A DNA stretch of 64,000 nucleotides, taken from Simiduia litorea. Lineage in GTDB: Bacteria > Pseudomonadota > Gammaproteobacteria > Pseudomonadales > Cellvibrionaceae. The notes under the pieces are model-generated. The model did no database searches. It was not told the DNA's origin and saw nothing but the letters and a program-made list of their open reading frames with translations. Position 1 is the stretch's first letter, and each line of letters opens with the position of its first letter. Shown piece after piece: positions 52,655 to 61,899 of the stretch. The DNA lies in assembly GCF_042853465.1 (NCBI RefSeq), contig NZ_AP031497.1, forward strand, positions 3,658,001 to 3,722,000, read 5' to 3'. A program made the translations under genes and the position numbers.

Positions 52655-53354
52655 TTTTAAACATTTTCCACTCAAAGACGGCGACCGCCTGTTGGATCTC
52701 GGCTGTGGCGAGGGCCGACACGCAATCAACGCCTACATTGCCGGCAATATCGATGTTTTTGCGGTTGACTTGAATCCCAGCGATCTGGCCATAGCACAAC
52801 AGCGGCAACAACCTTTCGCCGAGAATTCGACAGCCAAGAGCTTTCATTTACAATGCGCCGACGCACTAAAGCTGCCTTTTCCCGATCGCTGTTTTGACAA
52901 AATAATTTGCAGCGAAGTTCTAGAGCACCTACCTGATTACCAAGGTGCACTTATGGAAATTCAACGTATTTTAAAGCCCGGCGGCACACTTGCCATCAGC
53001 GTGCCGCGCGCCTGGCCGGAAAAAATTTGCTGGTCGCTTAGCAGCGCCTACCACCAAGTTGAAGGTGGCCACCTGCGCATTTTCGACAGTCAAACGCTCA
53101 ATCGCGATATAGAAAATTTCGGATTCAAGCGCTATCGACGCCATTGGGCGCACGCACTACACTCACCTTTTTGGTGGCTAAAGTGCGCGCTCTGGCACCA
53201 GCAAGACCAATCGCGATTAATTCGCTGGTATCACAAACTATTGGTTTGGGACTTGATGCAGAAACCCTGGCTGACTCAAACCTTAGAAAAACTATTAAAC
53301 CCTATCATGGGGAAAAGTGTGGTGATGTATTACCACACAGAGGACACTGTGTGA
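52641..53354 (+). CDS. Class I SAM-dependent methyltransferase (UbiE/Methyltransf_11 type)
   Basis: 237 residues. Motif I LLDLGCGEGRHAI (about 18-30), acidic end of strand 2 VFAVDLNP, motif II ALKLPFPDRCFDKIICSEVLEHLPD (about 76-100) and LKPGGTLAISVP. The C-terminal part has a basic/aromatic region that could meet a membrane (WWLKCALWHQQ). Overlaps both neighbours (14 bases before, GTGA after), so it is translated with the GT4 and toroid genes. Confidence 0.86.
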   Translation: MLTVDFKHFPLKDGDRLLDLGCGEGRHAINAYIAGNIDVFAVDLNPSDLAIAQQRQQPFAENSTAKSFHLQCADALKLPFPDRCFDKIICSEVLEHLPDYQGALMEIQRILKPGGTLAISVPRAWPEKICWSLSSAYHQVEGGHLRIFDSQTLNRDIENFGFKRYRRHWAHALHSPFWWLKCALWHQQDQSRLIRWYHKLLVWDLMQKPWLTQTLEKLLNPIMGKSVVMYYHTEDTV

Positions 53355-54457
53355 CATCGCTATTACTACAAAAAGGCCGCTACCCCAAGGCGCTACTACA
53401 ACCCACTGTTGACTACATACTCAAACAGCAATTTGAAGACGGCTGTATCCCTTGGTATCGCGGTGACAAAGCCGACCCCTGGGATCACACGGAGGCAGCG
53501 ATGGGGCTTTCCATTGCCGGTGAGTTTAGCGCGGCCGAAAAAGCCTACCAATGGTTAGCCAACCAGCAACTGGATGACGGCAGCTGGTGGAACCACTACA
53601 AAGACAATCAACCGGTGTGCAAGGACAAGCGCGAAACCAATTTCGTCGCCTACGTTGCAACCGGTATTTGGCACCACTACCTCATCGCTAAAGATAACCA
53701 CTTCCTCGCCCTACATTGGCCAATGGTTGCCAAGGCTATTGCGTTTGTTTTGCGCTATCAGAGCGCGCAGGGCGAAATCGACTGGGCCGTCGACGAACAA
53801 GGCAAAGGTTTAGGCGACGCCCTCATTACCGCCAACAGTTCTATTGCAAAAAGTCTCGAGTGCGCGATTAATATTGCCCACACACTCGGTCACCCGACGG
53901 CTCATTGGCAATCTGCAAGGGCAAACATTGTCACTTGCTTAAAACAGAAACCCGAGCGCTTCGATCGCACGTGGGAAAGCAAAGCGCGCTACTCCATGGA
54001 TTGGTTCTATCCGGTTCTCACTGGCGTTATTACCGGCGATGAAGCCGTGACCCGCATTAACAACCGCTGGCACGAGTTCGTCGAAAAGGGCTTAGGGTGC
54101 CGCTGCGTAGCCGATGAACCCTGGGTTACTATCGCTGAAAGTTGTGAGTTAACCATGGCACTATTGGCCATTGGTGACCACGCCCGCGCAGTTAATTTAT
54201 ACAGCTGGCTACACCAATTTTTAGATACCGATGGCGGTTATTGGATGGGCTACCAATTTCGCGACAAGGTTGTTTGGCCGGAAGAAAAAACCACCTGGAC
54301 TAGCGGCGCAATTTTACTTGCCGCTGATGCGCTAACCGAACACACAGCCGCAGCAAAACTGTTTACCGAAAATAGCGACATAACCTACATCGACGCTGCT
54401 CTAAACCTTCGGCAAAAAAATCAACGCAGTGCAGCCAAAGCGCTCCGCGCTGATTAA
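53351..54457 (+). CDS. Alpha/alpha-toroid protein (prenyltransferase/cyclase-repeat-like)
   Basis: 368 residues from GTG 53351, overlapping the methyltransferase stop as GTGA; an earlier in-frame start lies inside that gene. Repeats such as KQQFEDGCIPWYRG, ANQQLDDGSWWNHY and LDTDGGYWMGYQF resemble QW-type repeats of terpene cyclases and prenyltransferase-fold proteins. The catalytic DxDD of squalene cyclases is absent and no Asp/Cys/His zinc set of protein prenyltransferases is seen, so it is probably another toroid enzyme, perhaps acting on a glycan. No signal peptide. Function unknown. Confidence 0.68.
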   Translation: MTSLLLQKGRYPKALLQPTVDYILKQQFEDGCIPWYRGDKADPWDHTEAAMGLSIAGEFSAAEKAYQWLANQQLDDGSWWNHYKDNQPVCKDKRETNFVAYVATGIWHHYLIAKDNHFLALHWPMVAKAIAFVLRYQSAQGEIDWAVDEQGKGLGDALITANSSIAKSLECAINIAHTLGHPTAHWQSARANIVTCLKQKPERFDRTWESKARYSMDWFYPVLTGVITGDEAVTRINNRWHEFVEKGLGCRCVADEPWVTIAESCELTMALLAIGDHARAVNLYSWLHQFLDTDGGYWMGYQFRDKVVWPEEKTTWTSGAILLAADALTEHTAAAKLFTENSDITYIDAALNLRQKNQRSAAKALRAD

Positions 54458-54460
54458 TAA

Positions 54461-55084
54461 TCAAAGCCTGCGCAAAACGCCTAAGGTATTGATCGTAGGT
54501 AACGGCTCGAATAAACCGGACGCCAGCGCCAACTTATAAATATCATAAGGCGCTTGGCCACCATCGTCGGGATTGGGAAAAATATCGTGAATGAGTAACA
54601 AGCCGCCGGGCATGACGTGGCTCGCCCAACGCCGATAGTCCGATAGCGCCGTTGCCAACGCGTGACCACCATCGATAAATACCAGCGCCAAGGGCGTTGC
54701 CCAATGCCTGCCGGCAACGGCAGAAGAGGCAACGATCGGCACCACAGTATCTTCTAACTTTGCTCGGCTCAGAGTATCTCGAAATGTGCGAAAACTATCC
54801 ATCTTTTCGACCTGATCATCGTATAACTCAGGATCATGGTATTCCTCACCCAACTGATGCTCCTCGGAGCCACGGTGGTGATCAACGGCGAACAGTGTTT
54901 GTTGATTGGCCTGGCAGGCAGCGCCCAAATACACCGTAGATTTTCCACAATAGGAGCCCACTTCTAAACACGGCCCCATTGCACCTGCGGTCAAGGCTAA
55001 TTGATAAAGTCCTTCGCCTTCATCATCGGCTAGAAAACCTTTTACCGATTGGATGTCAAAATCGCTGCTGTGTATCAAGTGCAT
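54461..55084 (-). CDS. Class I SAM-dependent methyltransferase (Methyltransf_24 type)
   Basis: 207 residues on the opposite strand, ending three bases after the toroid gene. GPCLEVGSYCGKSTVYLGAA (about 37-56) is the CmcI-like motif I, TLFAVDHHRGSEEHQ the strand-2 loop and LALVFIDGGHALATALSDYRRW the catalytic/metal region. Related enzymes methylate sugars or antibiotics; the substrate here is unknown. Confidence 0.8.
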   Translation of the reverse strand: MHLIHSSDFDIQSVKGFLADDEGEGLYQLALTAGAMGPCLEVGSYCGKSTVYLGAACQANQQTLFAVDHHRGSEEHQLGEEYHDPELYDDQVEKMDSFRTFRDTLSRAKLEDTVVPIVASSAVAGRHWATPLALVFIDGGHALATALSDYRRWASHVMPGGLLLIHDIFPNPDDGGQAPYDIYKLALASGLFEPLPTINTLGVLRRL

Positions 55085-55212
55085 AGAAAACTCAAAGCTG
55101 ACTGTTTATAGTCGCACTAGTTTACAACATTCAGATATGAGAAAAACAACAAGTTGCCGCGAATCTAGGTTCTTTGCTGTAAACTAAAGCCAAATTCGAA
55201 CAGATATGCATT

Positions 55213-55935
55213 ATGCGTAAAAACAACAGACCCTACGCACTCAAGTGGTTAAGTAATACGCTCAATCGCCACTATACCAAGCGCTTTCTCGAGCCCCAAT
55301 TTGACCGCTGTGGCGATGGCCTGCAAGCGATATCTCCTTGGTCAATCAGTGTGTTTGGCGCAGGCATCAATCTCGGTCGCTGTACCCATATTATTTCCGC
55401 CCGCAGCAACCCAGTGCAATTGACTTGCTGGTCAGGTAAACAAGGGGCGGGTGAAATTTATATCGGCGATTTTGTTTTAATCTCACCTGGCGTGCGTATC
55501 TCATCCAACATATCTATACACATTGGCGACAGCTGTATGCTAGCGGCGAACGTCTATATATCAGACAGCGATTGGCACGGGCTCTACAACAGAACCCGTC
55601 CATTTCGCTGCAGCAAACCCGTATCGTTAGGAAAGAATGTTTGGATTGGCGATAGCGCCATTATTTGTAAAGGCGTCAGTATTGGGGACAATAGTGTCGT
55701 TGGTGCAGGCTCCGTGGTCACTAGAGACGTGCCGGCAAACACCGTTGTAGCCGGCAACCCCGCTAGGCCTGTAAAACAGTTAAATCCGAATCGAAAAATG
55801 TTGACGCGCGAAACACTTTTTACGGACACTGAACACTATTATCAAAACCAAGCACTACTGGACAAATACGTACTCGGTAACAATGGCTGGATCAATTGGT
55901 TAAGGTCGGTTTTTTTTCCTAACAAAACCGACTAG
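55213..55935 (+). CDS. Hexapeptide-repeat acyltransferase (WbbJ/MaaA type)
   Basis: 240 residues. Left-handed beta-helix with hexapeptide turns from about 75 to 185 (GEIYIGDFVLISPGVRISS, VSLGKNVWIGDSAIICKGVSIGDNSVVGAGSVVTRDVPANTVVAGNPARPVK). A catalytic-type His lies in SDSDWHGLYN (about 121). Probably O- or N-acetylates a sugar. Fits the neighbouring glycosyl and methyl transferases. Confidence 0.85.
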   Translation: MRKNNRPYALKWLSNTLNRHYTKRFLEPQFDRCGDGLQAISPWSISVFGAGINLGRCTHIISARSNPVQLTCWSGKQGAGEIYIGDFVLISPGVRISSNISIHIGDSCMLAANVYISDSDWHGLYNRTRPFRCSKPVSLGKNVWIGDSAIICKGVSIGDNSVVGAGSVVTRDVPANTVVAGNPARPVKQLNPNRKMLTRETLFTDTEHYYQNQALLDKYVLGNNGWINWLRSVFFPNKTD

Positions 55936-55945
55936 TTCAGCACCG

Positions 55946-56572
55946 TTAGATATTGAAACAATTATCCGAGCGATAAAATATTGTGCTGCGATGCAAACCG
56001 GTGGCGGTGGGCTTCAAACCCTCGAAATGTAAAAAACGAAACCCCTGCTCGACCGCTTTAGCAATCAAAGTCTGGTAGCGTTCACGGCTCGAATCATCCA
56101 AGATAACAACACCGGATGGCGATAATTTGCTCAAACTTTGCAGCAGACAATTGGCCCTGTCTCGGCCATCGATCACGATGACATCGTAGCTATTATCTAA
56201 CCGCAAAATACTGCGACAGTAAGCGCCATCAATATCGGCCGGTACGAGCGAAACGCTGGCATTGGCCGGCACTTGACTTGCCATGTGCTCATACCAGTAA
56301 GTACTATTTTCTATCGACTCAACTTTTGCCACTCGCGCCGCGTAGAAGAGCGTTGAATAACCGCTACCGTATTCAAACAAGGTATGATTTTTATTCAGGC
56401 GCTCTTCAAGAAAATGGACAATAGCGTAATTCATCCAGGGTCGCGGTGCGCCCGTCATATCGCATGGATAGCCCCGGCGGCAAGACTCCAACCACCCGGA
56501 AAGTTTTAGGTAAGAGTTCTTGCGAAAAAAAAGTCTACGAATGGCCAAAAAACGCCACAAAGGGTTGAACAT
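55946..56572 (-). CDS. SAM-dependent methyltransferase-like protein
   Basis: 208 residues from ATG 56572, with GGAG eight bases upstream; a TTG at 56584 is an alternative. HTLFEYGSGYSTLFYAARVAKVESIENSTYWYEHM gives a Rossmann motif I and strand 2, and YDVIVIDGRDRANCLLQSLSKLSPSGVVILDDSSRERY motif IV. Resembles FkbM-side proteins of polysaccharide loci. The third methyltransferase of this cluster; convergent with the acyltransferase gene. Confidence 0.72.
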   Translation of the reverse strand: MFNPLWRFLAIRRLFFRKNSYLKLSGWLESCRRGYPCDMTGAPRPWMNYAIVHFLEERLNKNHTLFEYGSGYSTLFYAARVAKVESIENSTYWYEHMASQVPANASVSLVPADIDGAYCRSILRLDNSYDVIVIDGRDRANCLLQSLSKLSPSGVVILDDSSRERYQTLIAKAVEQGFRFLHFEGLKPTATGLHRSTIFYRSDNCFNI

Positions 56573-56631
56573 GCCAGGCTCCAATTATTGTTATACGCGT
56601 TTCATGCTGTAGAGAATCACTAACTTAATAA

Positions 56632-56847
56632 CTAACCGAGTACAATGCGAATATCATCATCAGCCACCGACAGTAAATCACCGGCGTTGATTTGCCGACG
56701 CTTTCGCGTTTCCACCTCACCGTTTACCAACACGGCACCGTCTGCGACCATCATCTTCGCTTCCGCACCACTCGAGGCAATGCCTTCAAACTTCAATATT
56801 TTATAAAGCTCAACGGGCTGTTTGGTAATTAACACATCTCTCATCAC
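56632..56847 (-). CDS. S4-domain RNA-binding protein (YbcJ-like)
   Basis: 71 residues. The S4 pattern ELYKILKFEGIASSGAEAKMMVADGAVLVNGEVETRKRRQINAGDLLSV fills almost the whole protein. YbcJ-type proteins bind structured RNA; the target is not known. Confidence 0.87.
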   Translation of the reverse strand: MMRDVLITKQPVELYKILKFEGIASSGAEAKMMVADGAVLVNGEVETRKRRQINAGDLLSVADDDIRIVLG

Positions 56848-56932
56848 TTATCCTCAATGCTCGCCGGCATAAATACATTCGAACAAACAAAGCGCCCAGA
56901 CCTAAATAGACGTCTCAGCACCAAAATGAAAA

Positions 56933-57433
56933 CTACAGTTTTTTCTGTAAAAATACCGCTTGGCCCATCTTCGGATCCAGCTCGTACTGTCGATAACCCA
57001 TTGACGTATAGAGCGCATTTGCCTGTTGGTTTCCTGTTAACACCTCAAGCGTCAGCTTGCAGCACTGCCGAGCGTGGGCATGATCCTCCATGGCTTGCAT
57101 CAGCTGTGTCGCAACACCTTTACCGCGGGCAGTACTCAGTACAGCCAAATCGTGAATATTAATAAGACGTTTCGCCGCAAAAGTAGAAACGGTCTCAAAG
57201 CCGTTAATAAGCCCGACTGCCTCAGCACCAATAAAGGCAATGAAACTTACCGCATGTGGTGTCGCCCGCAACAGCGCCGGTAATTCGATGCGCACATGAT
57301 CTGCCAATGGTTCGCCACCACCCATTGCGTCACAGGCATAGGCGTCGAGCAAGTTTAACAGAATGAGCATTTGCTCTGGGTCGCCGTAATTCACCTTGCG
57401 GATCCGACAAACATCGTCACGTCGGATATTCAT
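56933..57433 (-). CDS. GNAT-family N-acetyltransferase
   Basis: 166 residues from ATG 57433 (MNIRRDDVCRIRKV), with AAGG nine bases upstream; ATG 57472, overlapping the lipoprotein stop, is an alternative. Motif A LAVLSTARGKGVATQLMQAME (about 100-120) with the acetyl-CoA R/GxGxA loop, and motif B ALYTSMGYRQYELD near the end. Substrate unknown. Possibly co-transcribed with the lipoprotein upstream. Confidence 0.85.
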   Translation of the reverse strand: MNIRRDDVCRIRKVNYGDPEQMLILLNLLDAYACDAMGGGEPLADHVRIELPALLRATPHAVSFIAFIGAEAVGLINGFETVSTFAAKRLINIHDLAVLSTARGKGVATQLMQAMEDHAHARQCCKLTLEVLTGNQQANALYTSMGYRQYELDPKMGQAVFLQKKL

Positions 57434-57461
57434 TTCTGCAACCTTAATTTCACTATGTCCT

Positions 57462-57986
57462 TCACTGCTCATTTGCCTCAGGAAAAAGTGGCAGCTGCCT
57501 CGAATCATCTTCCGGCTCAAGCGCATTCAATGCTTTAATTTGTGTCTTTAATGCCGCATTGACATCCGCGCCAACCGCCAAGCCCTCTACAATAGCAATC
57601 GAACTTAGCTTATCATCAACGAAGCGCCAAGCATGAGCGGTTACGTAACTACCGCTGCCGGCGCTTTCAAATACTACTACCAGATCCAATTGTCCGTCGT
57701 CGTCAATATCGGCCAGCTCTGCCTGTTTTAGGAAACCATCGCGCGCGAAGATTAAACCGGTGACAAAAAAATCACGCATGTTGCCTTGGTCGCTATTTTG
57801 GTAAACCCGAACACTGTAACTGCCAATACTTTTGGGCTCGCCGCGCCCCTCCTCTACGACAACTCCGACACCCTCTCCCCAGACTAAAAACTTCTCGCTG
57901 TTTAATTCAACTGGCGTGGGCTCACCTGAGTCACATGCAACAAGACACATACTGATCAACAACATTACCACGCAACGTATTTTCAT
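57462..57986 (-). CDS. PliI-like lysozyme-inhibitor lipoprotein
   Basis: 174 residues from ATG 57986, with GGAGGG upstream. Lipoprotein signal with LVAC (Cys about 17). The core VRVYQNSD, FFVTGLIFARDGFLKQAELADIDDDGQLDLVVVFESAGSGSYVTAHAW matches the PliI periplasmic i-type lysozyme inhibitor pattern, including the SGxY motif (about 115-118) that plugs the lysozyme active site. Would protect murein from animal i-type lysozymes. The assignment is by motif; a search would settle it. Confidence 0.68.
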   Translation of the reverse strand: MKIRCVVMLLISMCLVACDSGEPTPVELNSEKFLVWGEGVGVVVEEGRGEPKSIGSYSVRVYQNSDQGNMRDFFVTGLIFARDGFLKQAELADIDDDGQLDLVVVFESAGSGSYVTAHAWRFVDDKLSSIAIVEGLAVGADVNAALKTQIKALNALEPEDDSRQLPLFPEANEQ

Positions 57987-57990
57987 CGAT

Positions 57991-59229
57991 CTACCCTCCA
58001 AGGACTTTGTTAACGAGTGCATTTTTAAGTAAAGATTGGCGATCCACCTGGCGCACACCTTCATTTCTCAACCAGCGCAACAGTATAGAATCGGATGCAA
58101 ATAATTGTTTAAACCCCTCCATACCCAACATCATCATTAAATTTTCGGCTTTGCGCGCTCGCTGATATCGGCGCAGGGTCGCCATGTGCGCGATGGGCAA
58201 GCCGCGCTGCAGCGCCCGGCGCAGTTCATCGGTTAGCGCCAACGCATCTTTAATACCGATATTCACTCCTTGCCCCGCCAGTGGATGAATCGTGTGCGCC
58301 GCATCACCCAACAACACCAAGCCCGGCACAAAGTACGCCAGTGCGTGACGCTGCCGCAAGGGAATACAAAAACGTTGGTCAATACTTAACACTTGGCCAA
58401 GGCAAGCTTCTGAACGGCGAGTTAATTGCGCACAAAAGGCATCATCGCTTAACGCCATTAACTGCTGAGCTTTTTCAGTTTCAATAGACCAGACAATAGA
58501 ACATTGAAATTCATCTTGTTCGGCCTTGGCCGCTTGTTGCAAAGGTAGAAAAGCCAAGGGGCCGTCGCTCATAAAGCGCTGCCGGGCAGTAAAACCATGG
58601 GGCTTTTCGGTTTTTATCGTTGTGACAATAGCGCTATGACCATAATCCCATTCACGCGTTGCCATCTGCGCTAACCGTCGCATTTGGGAGTTGGCACCAT
58701 CAGCCGCCAAAACGAGCTGCCCGGAAATGACTTGCTCTGTCTCCAACGTCAACTGAGTATGAGAGAATGTTTCTTCCGCTGTCATTTTAGGTGGCGTAAA
58801 ATTTTTCACTTTTGCGCCTAACATCAACACGACATTGGGGGCATAGCTCATTGCTTGTTGCAGATGCATCACCAATAGAGAATTCTCAACAATAAAGCCC
58901 AGTTGCTTTTGTTGTGACGCTTGAGCATCGAAATGAATTCTTCCCGTGCCCTCTGCATCCCAGACGTCCATTTCTCGATAGGCACAAACACGCTGCGTCT
59001 GCAGTTTTGACCAAATCCCCAACGTTTCTAGCGCCGAAACAGACGTTTGGGTGAGCGCGACCACGCGCGGGTCGAAACCGGACGCATCGAAGTCCGTCAG
59101 CCTGTCAGCCGCCTCTATTACGGCAATGCGCAGCTGCGGTTGTTGGCGAGCTAACAGCAGAGCAACCAAGGCGCCCACTAAACCCGCACCCACGATGACA
59201 AGATCAAAGCTAGCTGTTTTTTCAGGCAT
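57991..59229 (-). CDS. ubiI: Ubiquinone hydroxylase UbiI (VisC type)
   Basis: 412 residues, FAD-dependent aromatic monooxygenase. FAD GxGxxG site VIVGAGLVGALVALLLA (about 11-27), the DPRVVALTQTS block (about 53-63), LAADGANSQMRR (about 168-179) and VLLGDAAHTIHPLAGQGVNIGIKDA (about 286-310). Hydroxylates C5 of the ubiquinone ring. Second of ubiH-ubiI, as in E. coli. Confidence 0.88.
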   Translation of the reverse strand: MPEKTASFDLVIVGAGLVGALVALLLARQQPQLRIAVIEAADRLTDFDASGFDPRVVALTQTSVSALETLGIWSKLQTQRVCAYREMDVWDAEGTGRIHFDAQASQQKQLGFIVENSLLVMHLQQAMSYAPNVVLMLGAKVKNFTPPKMTAEETFSHTQLTLETEQVISGQLVLAADGANSQMRRLAQMATREWDYGHSAIVTTIKTEKPHGFTARQRFMSDGPLAFLPLQQAAKAEQDEFQCSIVWSIETEKAQQLMALSDDAFCAQLTRRSEACLGQVLSIDQRFCIPLRQRHALAYFVPGLVLLGDAAHTIHPLAGQGVNIGIKDALALTDELRRALQRGLPIAHMATLRRYQRARKAENLMMMLGMEGFKQLFASDSILLRWLRNEGVRQVDRQSLLKNALVNKVLGG

Positions 59230-59282
59230 GGCCCTTGACCTTAGCTTGGCGATCGAGATTCACAATATATTTCATCCTGTAC

Positions 59283-60524
59283 TTATGCTCGCCCCATAGA
59301 TTGATTGGCGACCCACTGTTTCAACCAGGGCAAGCTATTTAACAGCATCATGGCCGACTGGCGCGGTATGTAGTGAAGCCAATGATCACTGCTAAACCAG
59401 TTCACCAGCTGATGACTGTACTGCGTGGTCAACCATTGATCTGTGCCGCGCTTCGCCTGATAGTCAAGCAAGCAGGATAAGTGGCCTAACGCCTCTATGC
59501 CACTGCTCTTAACGCTCTGTTCAATAGCGTCAACCAGCGCCACCGTATCGCGGACAGACAAATTAAAACCTTGGCCAGCAACGGGATGCAGAAAATGTGC
59601 TGCGTTACCCAACAACACTAAATGCGCTCGCACCTGCTCCCGCGCCTCCACTAAAGCCAAGGGATAAATATCGCGTTTGCTGAGGGCAACAAAATTACCC
59701 AAGCGATCGCCAAATCGACGCTGTGCTTGAAAAAGAAACTCCGTATCAGACAAGTCGGCTAGGTATCGATCTTGATCGCTCAAAGTCCACACCAGCGCCA
59801 TCACTTTCGGGTCGGCCAAAGGTAACATCGCCATGGGCCCATCAGCGGTGAAGCGCTCATAGGCGACGCCATTGTGATTTTTTTCGCAACGCACGTTGGC
59901 AATAACGGCGCTTTGTCGATACTCAGTGCGCGACGAACCAATGCCCAACTGCTTTTTAAACGTATCACTGGCACCATCGGCTAAAATTAATAGTCGCGCG
60001 GTATACGTTTTATCGGCCGTCTCGATACTATAGCCGCCCTTGATTGCCACCACGCGCTCGACCCCAATAGGTGCGATGCGAGACACCGCAGACGCTGCTA
60101 ACTGCGCCATTAAACATTCACCCAACGCCGCATTGGGAACGACCAAACCCAATTGTTCCAGCATCAACTTATCAGCGCTAAAGGATGTACCTGACCAATG
60201 GCCTTTATCCGATACATGCACCCTGTTAATTTTTCCGCTCACGGCTTGCAACTGTTGCGGCACATGTAATTCAGCTAACACCTCTAAACTGCCCGCAGCT
60301 ATCGCGGTGGCGCGCTGATCAAAGCTTGGCTGAAAAGGCTCTTGCCGTGGCGCTAGGGGGTACTGATCAAATAGCGCAACAGCTAAAGTCGGCAACCTTT
60401 TTGCCAACAATAAGGCGGCGGTAATTCCCACCATGCCAGCACCCACAATCGCGACATCGTGATCAAATGTAGCGCTGTCTTGCGCCTGAACCCTAGCAAC
60501 TGTCATCACATTTCCTTTCATCAA
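59283..60524 (-). CDS. ubiH: Ubiquinone hydroxylase UbiH
   Basis: 413 residues, same family as UbiI: FAD site VAIVGAGMVGITAALLLAKRL, SFDQRATAIAAGS, ILADGASDTFKKQLGIGS and LLGNAAHFLHPVAGQGFNLSVRDTVALVDAIE. The GD of the usual GDAAH motif is GN here, a change seen in UbiH members. Hydroxylates C1 of the ring. The start is uncertain: MTVARV 18 bases downstream is an alternative. Eleven bases after pepP. Confidence 0.9.
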   Translation of the reverse strand: MMKGNVMTVARVQAQDSATFDHDVAIVGAGMVGITAALLLAKRLPTLAVALFDQYPLAPRQEPFQPSFDQRATAIAAGSLEVLAELHVPQQLQAVSGKINRVHVSDKGHWSGTSFSADKLMLEQLGLVVPNAALGECLMAQLAASAVSRIAPIGVERVVAIKGGYSIETADKTYTARLLILADGASDTFKKQLGIGSSRTEYRQSAVIANVRCEKNHNGVAYERFTADGPMAMLPLADPKVMALVWTLSDQDRYLADLSDTEFLFQAQRRFGDRLGNFVALSKRDIYPLALVEAREQVRAHLVLLGNAAHFLHPVAGQGFNLSVRDTVALVDAIEQSVKSSGIEALGHLSCLLDYQAKRGTDQWLTTQYSHQLVNWFSSDHWLHYIPRQSAMMLLNSLPWLKQWVANQSMGRA

Positions 60525-60535
60525 AGCCGCACACG

Positions 60536-61882
60536 TTAAAGCAACGCCCGCTGCGGCCCTTTTATTCTTGCACTGGCCATTAGCTGTTCGATGTCGCTAC
60601 AGGTTTTTGGCACCCCGGCGCTCAATACCTCGCAGCCATGCTTAGTAATCAACACATCGTCCTCAATGCGAATGGCGAGCCCGCGCCATTTTTTTGCGAC
60701 TCTATCGTCGTCTGGGTGAATATAAATACCTGGCTCTACGGTCAACACCATACCCGGTTCGAGCACCCGCCACTGATCGCCAATGCGGTAATCGCCTACA
60801 TCGTGTACATCCATGCCTAACCAATGACCGATGCGATGCATATAAAATGCTTTATAGGCACCAGACGAGATAAGTTTTTCCGGCTCACCCGTTAATATTC
60901 CCAAGCCGACTAAGCCTTCGACCATGACCTGCACAGACGTCTCGTGCGCTTGGTTCCAGTGCCCACCCGGCTTTAAAGTTTCAATCGCCTTTAACTGAAC
61001 TTGCAACACGAGTTCGTATAACTGTTTTTGCGCAGGACTAAACACGCCACTCACAGGAAAGGTGCGAGTAATATCGGCGGCGTAGCCTTGATATTCGCAA
61101 CCGGCATCCATGAGCACCAAGTCGCCATCGCGCAACACACTGTGATTATCGATGTAATGCAAAACACAGGCATTTCTACCGCCGCCAACTATGCTTGGGT
61201 AGGCCGGCGCACGCGCGCCGTTGCGGGTAAATTCGTAAACTAATTCGGCCTCGAGTGCATATTCCATCATGCCGGGCGCGCACGCTTTCATCGCTCGACA
61301 ATGGGCGGCGGCGGATATCTCGCACGCAGTTTTCAGCAACCGAATTTCCGCCGCACTTTTATATAAGCGCATGTCGTGCAGCAGATGATCCAGATCTAAA
61401 AATTCGCCCGGCGGCACAGCGCCACTACCAACGTTCTCGCGAATAACATTGATCCAATTCATGACCCTACGATCAAACAACGGATCGCGGCCCATGGCAT
61501 AGTAAACGCGATCACGGCCTTCAATTAAACCCGGCAAAATATCGTCGATATCATCGATGGGAAAAGCATCGTCGGCACCGTGACTAGCCAACACTCCGTC
61601 GGGACCCGCGCGAATGCCGTCCCAAATTTCTCGCTCGGGGTTGCGCTCGCGGCAAAACAAGACAAACTGGCCATGACTGCGACCGGGCAACAACACCAAA
61701 ACCGCCTCGGGCTCAACAAAACCCGTGAGGTATAAAAAGTTACTATCCGGTCGAAATGGGTACTCAATATCTCGGCTGCGAATCTTAACGCTGGCAGTGG
61801 GCACAATCGCGATGCTGTTGGGCTCCATCATCGCCATGAGGTTATCCCGGCGCCTGGCAAATTCCGTTTTACTGATAGCCAT
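60536..61882 (-). CDS. pepP: Xaa-Pro aminopeptidase P
   Basis: 448 residues, pita-bread metallopeptidase. N-terminal creatinase-like domain (1-175), then the dimanganese site: VLMDAGCEYQGYAADITRTFPV (two Asp, about 260-271), HRIGHWLGMDVHDVGDY (His about 354), VLTVEPGIYI (Glu about 383) and LAIRIEDDVLIT (Glu about 407). Removes N-terminal residues before Pro. Part of ygfB-pepP-ubiH-ubiI. Confidence 0.95.
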   Translation of the reverse strand: MAISKTEFARRRDNLMAMMEPNSIAIVPTASVKIRSRDIEYPFRPDSNFLYLTGFVEPEAVLVLLPGRSHGQFVLFCRERNPEREIWDGIRAGPDGVLASHGADDAFPIDDIDDILPGLIEGRDRVYYAMGRDPLFDRRVMNWINVIRENVGSGAVPPGEFLDLDHLLHDMRLYKSAAEIRLLKTACEISAAAHCRAMKACAPGMMEYALEAELVYEFTRNGARAPAYPSIVGGGRNACVLHYIDNHSVLRDGDLVLMDAGCEYQGYAADITRTFPVSGVFSPAQKQLYELVLQVQLKAIETLKPGGHWNQAHETSVQVMVEGLVGLGILTGEPEKLISSGAYKAFYMHRIGHWLGMDVHDVGDYRIGDQWRVLEPGMVLTVEPGIYIHPDDDRVAKKWRGLAIRIEDDVLITKHGCEVLSAGVPKTCSDIEQLMASARIKGPQRALL

Positions 61883-61899
61883 ACTCGACCGAACTAGGG

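Noticed and set aside
53351..54457. Squalene/terpene cyclase
   Set aside because: QW-like repeats are present but the catalytic DxDD is not.
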